From contig NZ_JBAKHX010000035.1 in assembly GCF_036906915.1 (NCBI RefSeq), positions 1 to 64,000 on the forward strand: a stretch of DNA of 64,000 bases, given 5' to 3'. This stretch comes from Phytohabitans sp036906915. GTDB lineage: Bacteria > Actinomycetota > Actinomycetes > Mycobacteriales > Micromonosporaceae. This document shows, piece by piece, positions 36,476 through 45,812 of the stretch; position 1 is the first letter of the stretch, and the number at the start of each line of letters is the position of its first letter. The notes under the pieces are model-generated. The model was not told the origin of the DNA. It did no database searches and saw nothing but the letters and a program-made list of their open reading frames with translations. A program made the position numbers and the translations under genes.

Positions 36476-38391
36476 CCATGACCAAGCCGACCGATCCACC
36501 CGTCACGGTCGACGAAGGGCGGCCGGAGCCGAAGGCTCGGGTTCGGCTGCGCCTGCCGCGTCCCGTCCGGCCGCCGTGGCCCGCGCTCGCGGGGCTCGCC
36601 GCCGCCGTCGCGCTCGGCGGTTCCCAGGGCGCCAGTGTGCCGCGCGCCGGCCTTGACGGGAGCTGGATCACCGCGATCAACATCGCCGCCCTGGACAACT
36701 GGCGGTTCGGCGAGGACGTGCTGTTCACGTACGGGCCGTGGGGCTTCGTGGAGCGTCCGCTGATCGTCGACGCGCCCCAGTACACGCTGGGGTTGCTCTT
36801 CGTGGCGGCCGCCACCGCGGCGATGTACGTCGCCGGGTACATCTGCCTGCGCCGGACCTGGCGCCCTGCGGTGGCCGCGCCGGTGGCCTTCGCCCTGACC
36901 CTCTGCACGCCATCGAGCGACCCCGGCCTGCGCCTGCTGTGCGCGAGCCTGGTGTTCGCCGCGCTGGCGATCGAGCGCCAGGCGGCGCTCGCGACGCGGT
37001 CCGCCGGATGGCGCGATGCCTGGCCCACGGCGGCGCTCGCCGGTTTCGCGGCGCTGATGACACAGGTGAAGTTCTCCGAGGGAGTGGCGATCCTCGCTCT
37101 CGCCGGGATCGTCGCGATCACGGTGCGCTCGTGGCGAGCGCTGGCCTGGCAGGCCGGCGCGGGAGTGGGGGCTTTCCTCGTCGTGCTGCTGCTCGGATGG
37201 CTCGCCGCCGGCCAGCCGCTGGGCAATCTCGGGCCGTGGCTGCGCGACTCGTGGCGGGTGGCGAGCGGGTACCAGGAGGCGATGACCCGCGAGCAACCGG
37301 ACAACGTGCTCGGCTACGTGCTCGCGGCGGTGCTGGCGCTGGTCGCGATCGTGGTCGGCGTGCGCGCGGCCAGGCACCGGGGCGTGGCCGCCGCCGGCTC
37401 GATGCTCTTCGTGGTGGCACTGCTGGAGTTCGGGTTCAAGCACGGGTTCACCCGGCACGACGTCGGCCACGAGGCGACATTCTTCGTCATCACGGGTTTC
37501 CTGCTGCTCGCGCTCGCCAGCCACGCCAGGCGGCCGGTCGCGGTGCTCGTCACCGGCGCGCTCGCGTTCGCGCTGGTGCCGCGCGATATCCAGCAGTTCG
37601 ACCCGCTCGCCGCCCGCGACCGGTGGCGCACCTCGGTCGAGGCGCTGCTCAACGACGAGTACCGGGCCGATCTGCTCGCCAGCGCCAAGCGGGGCACCCG
37701 AGCCCAGTACCAGCTGCCGGAGAGCATGGTGGCCGCCACCGTCGGGCACCCAGTCAGCGTCGACCCATGGGAGGCGACGCTGCCGTGGACGTACTCGATG
37801 GACTGGCGCCCGGTGCCCGTCTTCCAGGCGTACTCGGCCTACACGCCGGAACTCGACGAGCTGAACGCCCGCGCGATTGTGGCCGCACCCGCCGACCAGA
37901 TCGTGCTGCGCGAAGACCGGGAGGCTTTCGACGGTCGCAACGCGCGCTGGGAGACGCCGCGCTACCTGCTCGCGCTGGCCTGCAACTACACGCCGGGCAC
38001 GAGCGCCGGCCGCTGGTCGACGCTGCACCACGGCGCCGACCGGTGCGCGGCGCCGAGCACCGTCGAGACCCGCGAGGTCGCGGCCGGTGAGGTCGTCTCC
38101 ACACCGACCGTGGGGGAGGGCGAGATCCTCGTGGCGCGGTTCACGCCAGAGCCGGACGGCCTGCTAATGGCGCTGGGCAACGCCGTGCTCAAGGACTGGA
38201 CGCCGCTTTTGGCCACGACCGAGCAAGGTCGCTTCCGGGTACCGGAGGCGCTGGCGACCGGGCCGCTCATGGTGTCGTTTCCGACGGAACTGGGCTGGGC
38301 GGCACCGTTCGACGGCTTCCACTACAAGCGGTTGGGCTTCAACCGCCCGGGCACGTTGGAATTCCAGGTCGTGCGCGTCTCGCAGCCCTAG
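36472..38391 (+). CDS. Large multi-pass membrane protein of the exopolysaccharide operon (possible GT-C fold)
   Basis: A 639-residue protein, last in the operon. After a ~30-residue basic N-terminus there are about nine or ten helices between residues 33 and 368, then a ~270-residue hydrophilic domain, probably outside. The early external loop has DGSWITAINIA and FTYGPWGF, which recur in uncharacterised actinobacterial membrane proteins and recall GT-C transferases, where an acidic loop residue after helix 1 is catalytic. I do not recognise a defined family. It could add side sugars or modify the polymer. The end overlaps by 4 nt the convergent gene. Confidence 0.8.
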   Translation: MTMTKPTDPPVTVDEGRPEPKARVRLRLPRPVRPPWPALAGLAAAVALGGSQGASVPRAGLDGSWITAINIAALDNWRFGEDVLFTYGPWGFVERPLIVDAPQYTLGLLFVAAATAAMYVAGYICLRRTWRPAVAAPVAFALTLCTPSSDPGLRLLCASLVFAALAIERQAALATRSAGWRDAWPTAALAGFAALMTQVKFSEGVAILALAGIVAITVRSWRALAWQAGAGVGAFLVVLLLGWLAAGQPLGNLGPWLRDSWRVASGYQEAMTREQPDNVLGYVLAAVLALVAIVVGVRAARHRGVAAAGSMLFVVALLEFGFKHGFTRHDVGHEATFFVITGFLLLALASHARRPVAVLVTGALAFALVPRDIQQFDPLAARDRWRTSVEALLNDEYRADLLASAKRGTRAQYQLPESMVAATVGHPVSVDPWEATLPWTYSMDWRPVPVFQAYSAYTPELDELNARAIVAAPADQIVLREDREAFDGRNARWETPRYLLALACNYTPGTSAGRWSTLHHGADRCAAPSTVETREVAAGEVVSTPTVGEGEILVARFTPEPDGLLMALGNAVLKDWTPLLATTEQGRFRVPEALATGPLMVSFPTELGWAAPFDGFHYKRLGFNRPGTLEFQVVRVSQP

Positions 38392-39953
38392 AAGAGCGCG
38401 CCCACCCGGACCGAGTTGGCGACCTTGCGCAGCACGTCGGCCTGGTCGACCGGCGATGTCATGCGGAAGACGAGCTGGCGGTCAACGGCTCCGTCCGGAG
38501 TGCTGCGCCAGTACGCGACGATGACCAGGCCGTAGCGGGCCGCGCCGTCGATCTGGTCGGTCTCGGCGTACGCGGCGAGCCGGGACGCGCGGTTCCACCG
38601 CAGGCCCCAGGCCTCCTCAGCCTTGCGCATCTCGATCCGCTGGCTTTCGTCGCAGGACGCCGGGCAGGCGCGGACGACCACCTCGCCGCCGATCTGCGGG
38701 TTCGTGCCCGGAGACACCCCGCAGTCGTACTTGGCGAAGCCCTCGCCGGTGCCGTTGCGCACGCATTGCCAGTTGTCGGGGGCGGTGAAGTCGAAGCCGA
38801 TGCCCGGAAGGCTCAGCCGCTGCACCTTGTCGACGCCGGTGAACTTCGGCCAGTCGGTGTTCCAGTTACCGGGGTTGGGCGGCTCGACGCCGGGGCTGAG
38901 CGGCGACGAGGCGGGCATGGGCGCGGGCGCCGTGCTCTTTGTCGGCGAGGCCTCCGGATCGCCGCCGCCCAACTGGAGCGCGGCCAACGTGCCACCACCG
39001 GCGAGCAGCAGCACGATGACCACCGCGAGCCCGACCCATAGGCCCGTTCGCCGGCGGCGCGGAGCGGGAGGCGCCGCACCGGGCCCCGGGTAGTAGGTGT
39101 CGTACGGGGACCGGCCGGTGGTGGGCGGCAGGGGTCCGAGCGCGGGGGACGCCTGCCCGCCAGCGGGGGAGATCAGGTCGGCGACGGGCGACATCGGCCC
39201 GAGTACCGGCGACTGCGGCACGCCCGAGACGGAGTGCGGCGGCACCGATACCGAATTCGGAGGCACCGAAACGGAGTGCGGAGGCACCGAAACGGAGTGC
39301 GGAGGCACCGAAACGGAGTGCGGAGGCCCAGAGATCGAGTCCGGTGGCAGGTCGGGCGGCACGGAGATCGGCTGCGGCGGACCCGAGATCGGCTGCGCCG
39401 GAACCGACGCCGGCTGGGGTGGGCCCGCGGCCCACGGGTTGATCGGAATGGCCGAGGGCTGGCTGAGATGCGGGGTGGGCTGGGTGGTCTCGGGGTCGGG
39501 AAACTCGACCGCATGCGGTTCGGCGCCGTTCGGCGACTGTAGGACTGTCGTGGGCTCCTCGAAGGGCGGTTGCTCTGCCAGCTCGGCCGGCTGCTGCGCC
39601 GTCGGGGTCACCGGCGCGGCGGGCGCGCCAAAATCTGGCGGCACCGGCTGGTAGGTGACGCCCAGCGCGAGGAACACGTGCTCGGCGCCCGGCCCGCCCT
39701 CCGAGGCGCAGGCCACCCAGGGCGCCGGCGCCGCGAAGTCCGTGTACAGCACCCGGGGCCCGCCGGCCTGCGGCTGGGCAAACCCGTTCGCCGCGGCGGC
39801 GAACGCGTCACGCCAGCGCTGGTCGAGGGCCACGGAGGCGTCGAGCACGGCGACGGTCAGCGACCGGCCCTCCGCGTCGACGGCCGACCAGACACTGCCG
39901 ACCTGAGACGACCCGAGCGCCTCGATCAGCCGGTATGGACTGTCTGGCTGCAT
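38388..39953 (-). CDS. Membrane protein with degenerate kinase-like N-lobe, proline-rich repeats and external domain
   Basis: A 521-residue protein in three parts. Residues 1-60 resemble the first strands of a Hanks-type kinase (YRLIEALGSSQVGSVWSAVD; TVAVLD in place of VAVKVL), but the ATP-binding lysine and all later kinase motifs are missing. Residues ~105-300 are proline/serine-rich with PPHSVSV repeats (204-245), 303-326 form a transmembrane helix, and ~375-521 form an external domain with cysteines in NWQCVRNG, YDCG and ACPASC. Function is unknown. General architecture (disordered cytoplasmic tail, one helix, Cys-bearing external domain) is like the proteins at 103 and 12529. Confidence 0.78.
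   Translation of the reverse strand: MQPDSPYRLIEALGSSQVGSVWSAVDAEGRSLTVAVLDASVALDQRWRDAFAAAANGFAQPQAGGPRVLYTDFAAPAPWVACASEGGPGAEHVFLALGVTYQPVPPDFGAPAAPVTPTAQQPAELAEQPPFEEPTTVLQSPNGAEPHAVEFPDPETTQPTPHLSQPSAIPINPWAAGPPQPASVPAQPISGPPQPISVPPDLPPDSISGPPHSVSVPPHSVSVPPHSVSVPPNSVSVPPHSVSGVPQSPVLGPMSPVADLISPAGGQASPALGPLPPTTGRSPYDTYYPGPGAAPPAPRRRRTGLWVGLAVVIVLLLAGGGTLAALQLGGGDPEASPTKSTAPAPMPASSPLSPGVEPPNPGNWNTDWPKFTGVDKVQRLSLPGIGFDFTAPDNWQCVRNGTGEGFAKYDCGVSPGTNPQIGGEVVVRACPASCDESQRIEMRKAEEAWGLRWNRASRLAAYAETDQIDGAARYGLVIVAYWRSTPDGAVDRQLVFRMTSPVDQADVLRKVANSVRVGALF
39217..39342 (-). repeat. In-frame 21-bp tandem repeat
   Basis: Three identical 21-bp units occupy 39259-39279, 39280-39300 and 39301-39321, with degenerate copies on each side (39238-39258 and 39322-39342). 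Each unit encodes one PPHSVSV heptad. Because the period is a multiple of three, copy-number change would keep the frame. Confidence 0.92.
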
Positions 39954-40027
39954 CTCCCCAACCTCCCGCTCTCCCTGCGGATACTACTGAGGCCAGGCTC
40001 GTGATCCGCATGGCCCTGCCGGCATAT

Positions 40028-41221
40028 TCAGGGCAAATGCCGCACCGCGTCCGGGCGTGGTGCCGATTGGGGCGTGAGGAGTGGCACGGTGATGCCCGCC
40101 AGCGCGAAAACACTCGCCAGTGCGGCCCAGCCGAGCAGGCCGCCGTCGAGCACCGCGACGGTCAGCAGCGCCGGGCCCGCCGCGCGCGCCAGCCCTGTCA
40201 TGAGCTGGCTCACGCCCTGGTACTGCCCGATCGCGTGTGGCGCGGCCAACTCGTACGACAGCCCGGCCGCGGCGGTCGCGTGCAGCAGGTCACCGATCGT
40301 GTAGAGCGCGGTCGTCAACAGGAGCACCACGACGGCTGTACCGGTCGACATGCCGCCGGTGGCCGCGTAGAGCAGCATCGCGGCGGCGAGCAGGAAGCCC
40401 GCGCGGCGCATCGCTTGTCCAGCGTGGACGGCGCTGCCCACGGCGCGGCTCGCGCGCACGGCGAGCAGGATCGTCAGGGCGGTGTTCACGACGAGCACCG
40501 CGGAGATGGCGACTCGGGGCGCCTGCGTCTGCGTCGCTATCCACAGTGGCAGGACGAGCCTCAACACCACCTCGTGCAGCGACATGACGGCCGACGCGGC
40601 GGTCACCGCCAGAAACGGCCGGTCCCGCAGGGCTTCCCAGCGCCGGGCGCGCGGCGCCTCCGGGGCGGGAACTTGAGCCGGTAGCCGCAGGAGGAGAGCG
40701 GCCGAGATCAGGTACGTCGTCGCGTTCCCGGCGACCAGCAGGGCGTACCCGGTGCGGGTGTCCGCGACGAGCGCGAGCGCCGCCAGCGCGGCGCCGACAC
40801 TGATGCCGACGTTGGCGACGGCCCGCAGCATGGCGAAGACCCGCACCCGGTCAGCCGGGCCGGCGACCGCGGCGATCAGCGCCGCCCGGAGCGTGAGGCT
40901 GCCCGCGACCAGCAGCGCGTCGACGATCGCGACCACCAGGAACGCGGGGAACGATCGGACCAGCAGGTACGACGCGGCGACTGCGGCCTGGAGCACCTGC
41001 ACGACGATCCGCAGGGTTCGCGGATCGCGCCGGTCGGCGAGGTGCCCCAGTGGCACGGTGGCGCACAGCCCGGCGAACCCGGCGATGGTCAGCCCCAGCC
41101 CCACCTCCGCGGGGGAGAGGCCGACGCCGCGCGTGAGAAACATCGCGGACCCGGCCAACCACAGCCCGAGGCCGACGGTGTTGGCCAGGGTCGCGGCGGC
41201 CAGCGTCCGCGCGTACTCCAC
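40028..41221 (-). CDS. MFS transporter
   Basis: A 397-residue, 12-helix major facilitator protein. Between helices 2 and 3 it has GHLADRRDPRTL, the family's GxLaDrxGrr motif. It looks like the drug/metabolite exporter branch, but no substrate can be inferred. The start is GTG at 41219-41221. It lies downstream of the beta-galactosidase gene in the same direction (48 nt) and may be co-transcribed with it. Confidence 0.9.
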   Translation of the reverse strand: MEYARTLAAATLANTVGLGLWLAGSAMFLTRGVGLSPAEVGLGLTIAGFAGLCATVPLGHLADRRDPRTLRIVVQVLQAAVAASYLLVRSFPAFLVVAIVDALLVAGSLTLRAALIAAVAGPADRVRVFAMLRAVANVGISVGAALAALALVADTRTGYALLVAGNATTYLISAALLLRLPAQVPAPEAPRARRWEALRDRPFLAVTAASAVMSLHEVVLRLVLPLWIATQTQAPRVAISAVLVVNTALTILLAVRASRAVGSAVHAGQAMRRAGFLLAAAMLLYAATGGMSTGTAVVVLLLTTALYTIGDLLHATAAAGLSYELAAPHAIGQYQGVSQLMTGLARAAGPALLTVAVLDGGLLGWAALASVFALAGITVPLLTPQSAPRPDAVRHLP

Positions 41222-41269
41222 CGCGCCACCGTAAACGCCCGATCTAAAGCCCGCGCGGGATGCCGCCCG

Positions 41270-44200
41270 CTAGGGCGTGCAGAGCAGGCGGGCGGCGGCC
41301 CAGTCGGCGTGGTCGGCGCCGTTGCCGTTGCCGCCGTCGGTCACCCGCAGCTCCAGATGGCTGCCACCGGTCACGTCCGCGACGATGGGCTCCGCGCCTG
41401 CCGAGCCGGTCAGCACGCTGCTCGCGGCGCGCCGCTCGCCGTCGACCCATACCTCGAACCCGACCGAGCCGCTGTTGCCCATCTCGTCGTCGACGCCCAC
41501 GTCGGCGCGGAACGACGTGCAGCCGGCCGGGATGTCGACCACGACGCGGGAGGTCGCGTGCGCGCCGATGCCCTTCTCGTACACGACGCCGCCGATGGTG
41601 AGCGGCCGGCCATCGCCGGCGGGCTGCTCGGCGTTGCTCTGGTCGCGTTCGACCGGGCCCCAGCCGTTCTCGGCGACCAGGAACGGCAGGTCGCTCACCC
41701 ACTGCCCGCCCGCCGGTAGCGGGGCGCGCACGGTCGCGGTCGCGTCGACGCTCACCGGGAAGCCGTTCGACCGCGCGGTGACGGTGGCGGTGAGGCTATA
41801 GGACCCGAAGTCGGTGGACGAAGGGGCGGTCACCGTGAATTCCGTTTGGCCAACGCGCGTGACGGCCCAACCCTCCGGCGCGGCCAGCGCGACCGCCACG
41901 TCATCGAGGGAGCAGCGCTCGGTGACGGTGACGGTGACGGGGTGCGGCACGCCGGGGCGGATCTGCCCGTCCGTCGTCACGGCGACGTCCGGCGGGCAGG
42001 GCGCCGGCGCGCGGGAGTCGACCACGCCGTCGGCCCGCACCTCGTCGCGCGTCAAGGGCCGCAACACCAAGGTGTACGCGTGCGTGCGGGTCGGCGACAC
42101 CCGGTACTCGCTGAGCACCGAGTTGGGTGTCTCACCCATGCCCGTCTCGCCGGCCGCCGCGTGCAAAGTGACCCAGCCGTCGTTGCGCACCAGCGGGAGC
42201 TGGAAGTCGTACTCGGCGCGGGCCAGCTCGTCGTACGGTGTCACGCTCACGTCGATGTCGCCACCGACGAGGAGGCCGCCGCGCCCGTTGTGTAGGGTCG
42301 CCCACCGCGCGCCGGTGTGGTTGCCGTACGCCTGCGGCCGCGAGTACCGCACGTACTCCTTGTCGACGGTGGTGCGCCAGACGCCGGTGAACGCGCCGCT
42401 CGACCGGTCGTTGTACGTCTCATGTGGACCCTTACCGTAGTACGCGAACTGGCGCATCGTGTCGGGCACTTGGATCTGCACGCCGACCCGGGGCAGGTAC
42501 GGCAGCCGGCTCGCGCCCGATCCGCGCGGCGTGACCCGGTGGTCCAGTGTGATCGTGCCGCGGCCGTCGATCCGGTACCGCATCACCTGTTCGATCTCGA
42601 AGGTGGCCGAGCCGCGAGCGACGCTCTTCACCTCCACGACGGCTGAGTTGTCCACCGTGGACGATGTCACGCCTGTGACCGAGGTCTGGAGCCGGTCGAG
42701 GCCGAGCTGGTGCCAGATCTCCCGGTCGGCGGTGCCCCAGCCGTACGTCTCGTTGCTCGTCGGTGGCCGGTACACATCGAGCTGCGGGCCGGCGCGCAGC
42801 AGCTCGCGGCCGCCCGAGGTCATCGAGTGGAGCGTGCCGGTGGCGGTGTCGAATCGGTACGTCCAGCCCTTGCCGGAGACCACGATCGCCGAGGCGTCGC
42901 TGGCGAGCCGGGGACCGGCCGCCGGAGCGGGGCGCGAGACGCCGGGCACCACGCGCCCGCCCGCGTCAAACTCGTCCCAGCCGTACCGGAGCCCGTCGTC
43001 GCCGACGGCCTCGATCTGGAGCCGGCGGGCGCGGTCGTGCCGGTTGGTCGACGGCGTGGGGATGTCCAGCGTCACGGTCTCGCCGGGGGAGAGGCGCACG
43101 CGCCGGCCGCCCTCGCGCAGGGTGCGGTCGACCTCGAGGAGCTTCCAGCGCAGTGTCGTGTCGAGCGCGCCAGCCGTCTGTTCATTGTGGACGCTGATAC
43201 GGCCGCCGGCGGCGCGGCTGAACCGGATCGGGGCGTGCGCCCATGCCACCTCGACGGTCTCAGGCTGGAGGTACCGGTCGGTGCCGACCAGGCCATCGGT
43301 GCCGGACAGGCTGATGCCGAGGCTGTCGAAGTCGCCCTGCCGCTCGACGCGGTCGAAGTCGAGGGCCAGCGCCGGTGATGGTGGCGAGGCCGTGGGTGGG
43401 ACCGCCGCGCCGTACACCCGGACCCAGTCGACCGAGCCACGGGCGAGCCGGGTGCGCAGGTCGTCCTGCTGGGTCTCGGCGTTACGCCCGACGTTGACCT
43501 CGTAGAGGCCGGGGTCCAGGGGGCCGGTGCGGGCGGCGGTGGCCACCTCGGTACCGTCGACGTACAGCCGCAGCGCGGCCCCGTCGTACACGCCGGTGAC
43601 CCGGTGCCACGCGTCGTACCAGTCGGCGGGCACCGGCGCGGTGACCGTGGCGAAGCCAGCGTCCGTGGTAACGCCGAACTCCAGCGTGGTCCGGTCGCGC
43701 ATCTGGAGGGCGTACGCGCGGCCCTTGGTGACGATCGGGAAGCTGCCAGCCCACTCGCCGGGTCGCACCCGCGCGTCCAGCGTCACCGCGGTCCCCGTGA
43801 AATCCAGTCGCGGATCGCGGAATGTGCTGACGAAGTCGTCCAGACTGGACAGTTCAAGCTGGCCGGACGCCACGGTGGGCTTGCCGACGAGGAACGCCTG
43901 GATGCCGCCCGGAGACGAGTCCGGCGTGAGGTACAGCGGCTGCCGCAGGTTGGCCTCCGCCCAGTCCCAGATGAACCCGCCCTGCAACGACGGGTACTGC
44001 CGGACCAGCGCCCAGAAGCGGTCGAAGTTGCCGACGCTGTTGCCCATCGCGTGGGCGTACTCGCCGAAGACGATCGGGCGGGTGGCGGTGCGGCCGATCG
44101 ACTCGACGTATCCGGGGGTCGGGTAGCGCGGCCCCCAGACGTCGGCGAACGGCGCGTCGCCGTTGGGGCTGTTGGACTGGTGGTACAGCAGCCGGGTCGG

Positions 44201-45718
44201 CTCGTTGGCGTCAGCCCACGTGGCCATCGCGAAGTGCGCGGTGCCGAGCCCCGCCTCGTTGCCGGTGTCCCAGATGATGACGCTCGGGTGGTTCTTGTCG
44301 CGGGCAACCATCGCCTGGAACCGGTCAGCGAACGCCGCCTGCCACTCCGGCCGGGAGGCCAGGCAGTCGTTGGGGCAGTTCTCGTGCGAGTGCGTCTCGA
44401 TGTCGACCTCGTCGGCGACCCACAGCCCTTCGCGGTTGGCGAGGTCGTAGAAGTACGGGTCGGACGGGTAGTGCGAGGTGCGTACCGCGTTGATGTGCAG
44501 CTTCTTCATCAGCGCGACGTCGCGGCGCTGCGCCGCCCGGGTGACGTGCCGTCCGGTGTCCGGTTCGGTCTCGGCGCGGTTGGTGCCCTTGATGAGCACT
44601 CGCTGGCCGTTGACGAGCATCTGCGCCGTTCCGGCTGTACCCGAACGTACCTCGACCTCGCGGAAGCCGACGGCCTGCGCGGTGGTGTGCGTGACCCGGC
44701 CGTCGGGCCCGAGCAGCTCCAGCACCAGGGCGTACAGGTTGGGCGCGTCGGCGCTCCACTTGGCCGGGTCGGCGACGGTGGCGGTCAGCGTGCCGGTGCC
44801 GGTCATCGTGGTCACCTTGCGGCCTCGGGCGTCGAGCAGCGTGCCCCGCACGGTGTATCCATCCGACGGGCCGGCCACCGACACCCGCGCCGTCAGCAAA
44901 GCGTCCACATAAGACTGGTCGAGGTCGGTGGTGATGTACGCGTCGCGCAGGTACGTCTGCGGCGTGCTGTACAGCCAGACGTCCCGGAAGATGCCGCTGT
45001 AGCGCCACTGGTCGACGTCTTCCAGGTAGGCGCCGGAGCCCCAGCGGTGCACCTGCACGGCGACGCGGTTGGTGCCGGCGTGCGTGAAGTCGGTGACGTC
45101 GAACTCGGCCGGCGTGTATCCGCCCTGGTCGTATCCGACGTACCGCCCGTTGACCCACACGAAGTACCCGCTGGTGACGCCCTCGAAGCGCAGGAAACTC
45201 CGCCGGCCCGACCACGACGGCGCCACCTGGAAGGAGCGCACGTACGCGCCGGTGGGGTTGACATCGCGCGGCACCCTCGGCGGGTCGTCGGGCCAGATCT
45301 CCTCGGGGATGTTGCGGAACATCGGGTGGTCGACGAAGTCGGACTGCCAGGTGTGTGGCACGGTGGCGGTGGGCCAGCCGGAGACGTCGTACTCCTCGCC
45401 GTGGAAGCCGGCGGGCACGTCGCCGGGGCGGTCGGCGATGGTGAGCTTCCAGTCGCCGTTGAGCGAGGCGGTCCACCGCGACCGTGCACTGTGGTCGGTG
45501 ATGTCAGCGGCGGCGGTTCGGGCGTCCGCGTACGGCCGCAGGAGCGCGTGTGGCGGCTGCTGCCCCTCGCCGGTCATGCCGGGGTCGTCGAGGTACCGGT
45601 AGACGTCGTCCACTGTGGCTGGGCCGGTGGCCGGTGGCGGCGCGGCGCTGGCGGGTGCGCCGCCGGGCCACAGCAGGACGGTGATCGCTAGGGAAGCCAG
45701 CACAGCACGGCGCGACAT
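41270..45718 (-). CDS. Secreted modular GH2 beta-galactosidase with LamG and NPCBM domains
   Basis: A 1482-residue exported enzyme, larger than LacZ (~1020). A signal peptide (1-~26, ending ASA) is followed by the GH2 sugar-binding and Ig-like domains and the catalytic barrel (~360-600). The acid/base is E488 (GNEAG) and the nucleophile E553 (FGEYAHAMGNS). A LamG-like domain (~622-775) lies before the beta-galactosidase small-chain domain (~950-1220), and an NPCBM carbohydrate-binding domain (~1340-1482) ends the protein. I start at ATG 45718 with GGGGAGG upstream; a TTG 15 nt earlier is possible. It probably removes galactosyl units from plant polysaccharides or oligosaccharides. A CTTCCTAACA motif at 45777-45786 lies in its promoter region. 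Confidence 0.94.
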   Translation of the reverse strand: MSRRAVLASLAITVLLWPGGAPASAAPPPATGPATVDDVYRYLDDPGMTGEGQQPPHALLRPYADARTAAADITDHSARSRWTASLNGDWKLTIADRPGDVPAGFHGEEYDVSGWPTATVPHTWQSDFVDHPMFRNIPEEIWPDDPPRVPRDVNPTGAYVRSFQVAPSWSGRRSFLRFEGVTSGYFVWVNGRYVGYDQGGYTPAEFDVTDFTHAGTNRVAVQVHRWGSGAYLEDVDQWRYSGIFRDVWLYSTPQTYLRDAYITTDLDQSYVDALLTARVSVAGPSDGYTVRGTLLDARGRKVTTMTGTGTLTATVADPAKWSADAPNLYALVLELLGPDGRVTHTTAQAVGFREVEVRSGTAGTAQMLVNGQRVLIKGTNRAETEPDTGRHVTRAAQRRDVALMKKLHINAVRTSHYPSDPYFYDLANREGLWVADEVDIETHSHENCPNDCLASRPEWQAAFADRFQAMVARDKNHPSVIIWDTGNEAGLGTAHFAMATWADANEPTRLLYHQSNSPNGDAPFADVWGPRYPTPGYVESIGRTATRPIVFGEYAHAMGNSVGNFDRFWALVRQYPSLQGGFIWDWAEANLRQPLYLTPDSSPGGIQAFLVGKPTVASGQLELSSLDDFVSTFRDPRLDFTGTAVTLDARVRPGEWAGSFPIVTKGRAYALQMRDRTTLEFGVTTDAGFATVTAPVPADWYDAWHRVTGVYDGAALRLYVDGTEVATAARTGPLDPGLYEVNVGRNAETQQDDLRTRLARGSVDWVRVYGAAVPPTASPPSPALALDFDRVERQGDFDSLGISLSGTDGLVGTDRYLQPETVEVAWAHAPIRFSRAAGGRISVHNEQTAGALDTTLRWKLLEVDRTLREGGRRVRLSPGETVTLDIPTPSTNRHDRARRLQIEAVGDDGLRYGWDEFDAGGRVVPGVSRPAPAAGPRLASDASAIVVSGKGWTYRFDTATGTLHSMTSGGRELLRAGPQLDVYRPPTSNETYGWGTADREIWHQLGLDRLQTSVTGVTSSTVDNSAVVEVKSVARGSATFEIEQVMRYRIDGRGTITLDHRVTPRGSGASRLPYLPRVGVQIQVPDTMRQFAYYGKGPHETYNDRSSGAFTGVWRTTVDKEYVRYSRPQAYGNHTGARWATLHNGRGGLLVGGDIDVSVTPYDELARAEYDFQLPLVRNDGWVTLHAAAGETGMGETPNSVLSEYRVSPTRTHAYTLVLRPLTRDEVRADGVVDSRAPAPCPPDVAVTTDGQIRPGVPHPVTVTVTERCSLDDVAVALAAPEGWAVTRVGQTEFTVTAPSSTDFGSYSLTATVTARSNGFPVSVDATATVRAPLPAGGQWVSDLPFLVAENGWGPVERDQSNAEQPAGDGRPLTIGGVVYEKGIGAHATSRVVVDIPAGCTSFRADVGVDDEMGNSGSVGFEVWVDGERRAASSVLTGSAGAEPIVADVTGGSHLELRVTDGGNGNGADHADWAAARLLCTP

Positions 45719-45812
45719 CGACAGCCTCCCCAAACCGGATCACACAGACCCGAACATAGCCCGACAACTCCGCACCCTTCCTAACATTAATCAGGACCCA
45801 TATTCAAGGGGT

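Noticed and set aside
43604..45691. A 695-codon plus-strand frame opposite the beta-galactosidase
   Set aside because: It lies antisense to clearly conserved GH2 sequence and shows no family features.
45777..45786. CTTCCTAACA motif upstream of the beta-galactosidase
   Set aside because: Resembles half of a TTAGGAA/TTCCTAA palindrome known upstream of actinobacterial hydrolases, but the second half is missing, so no operator is called.
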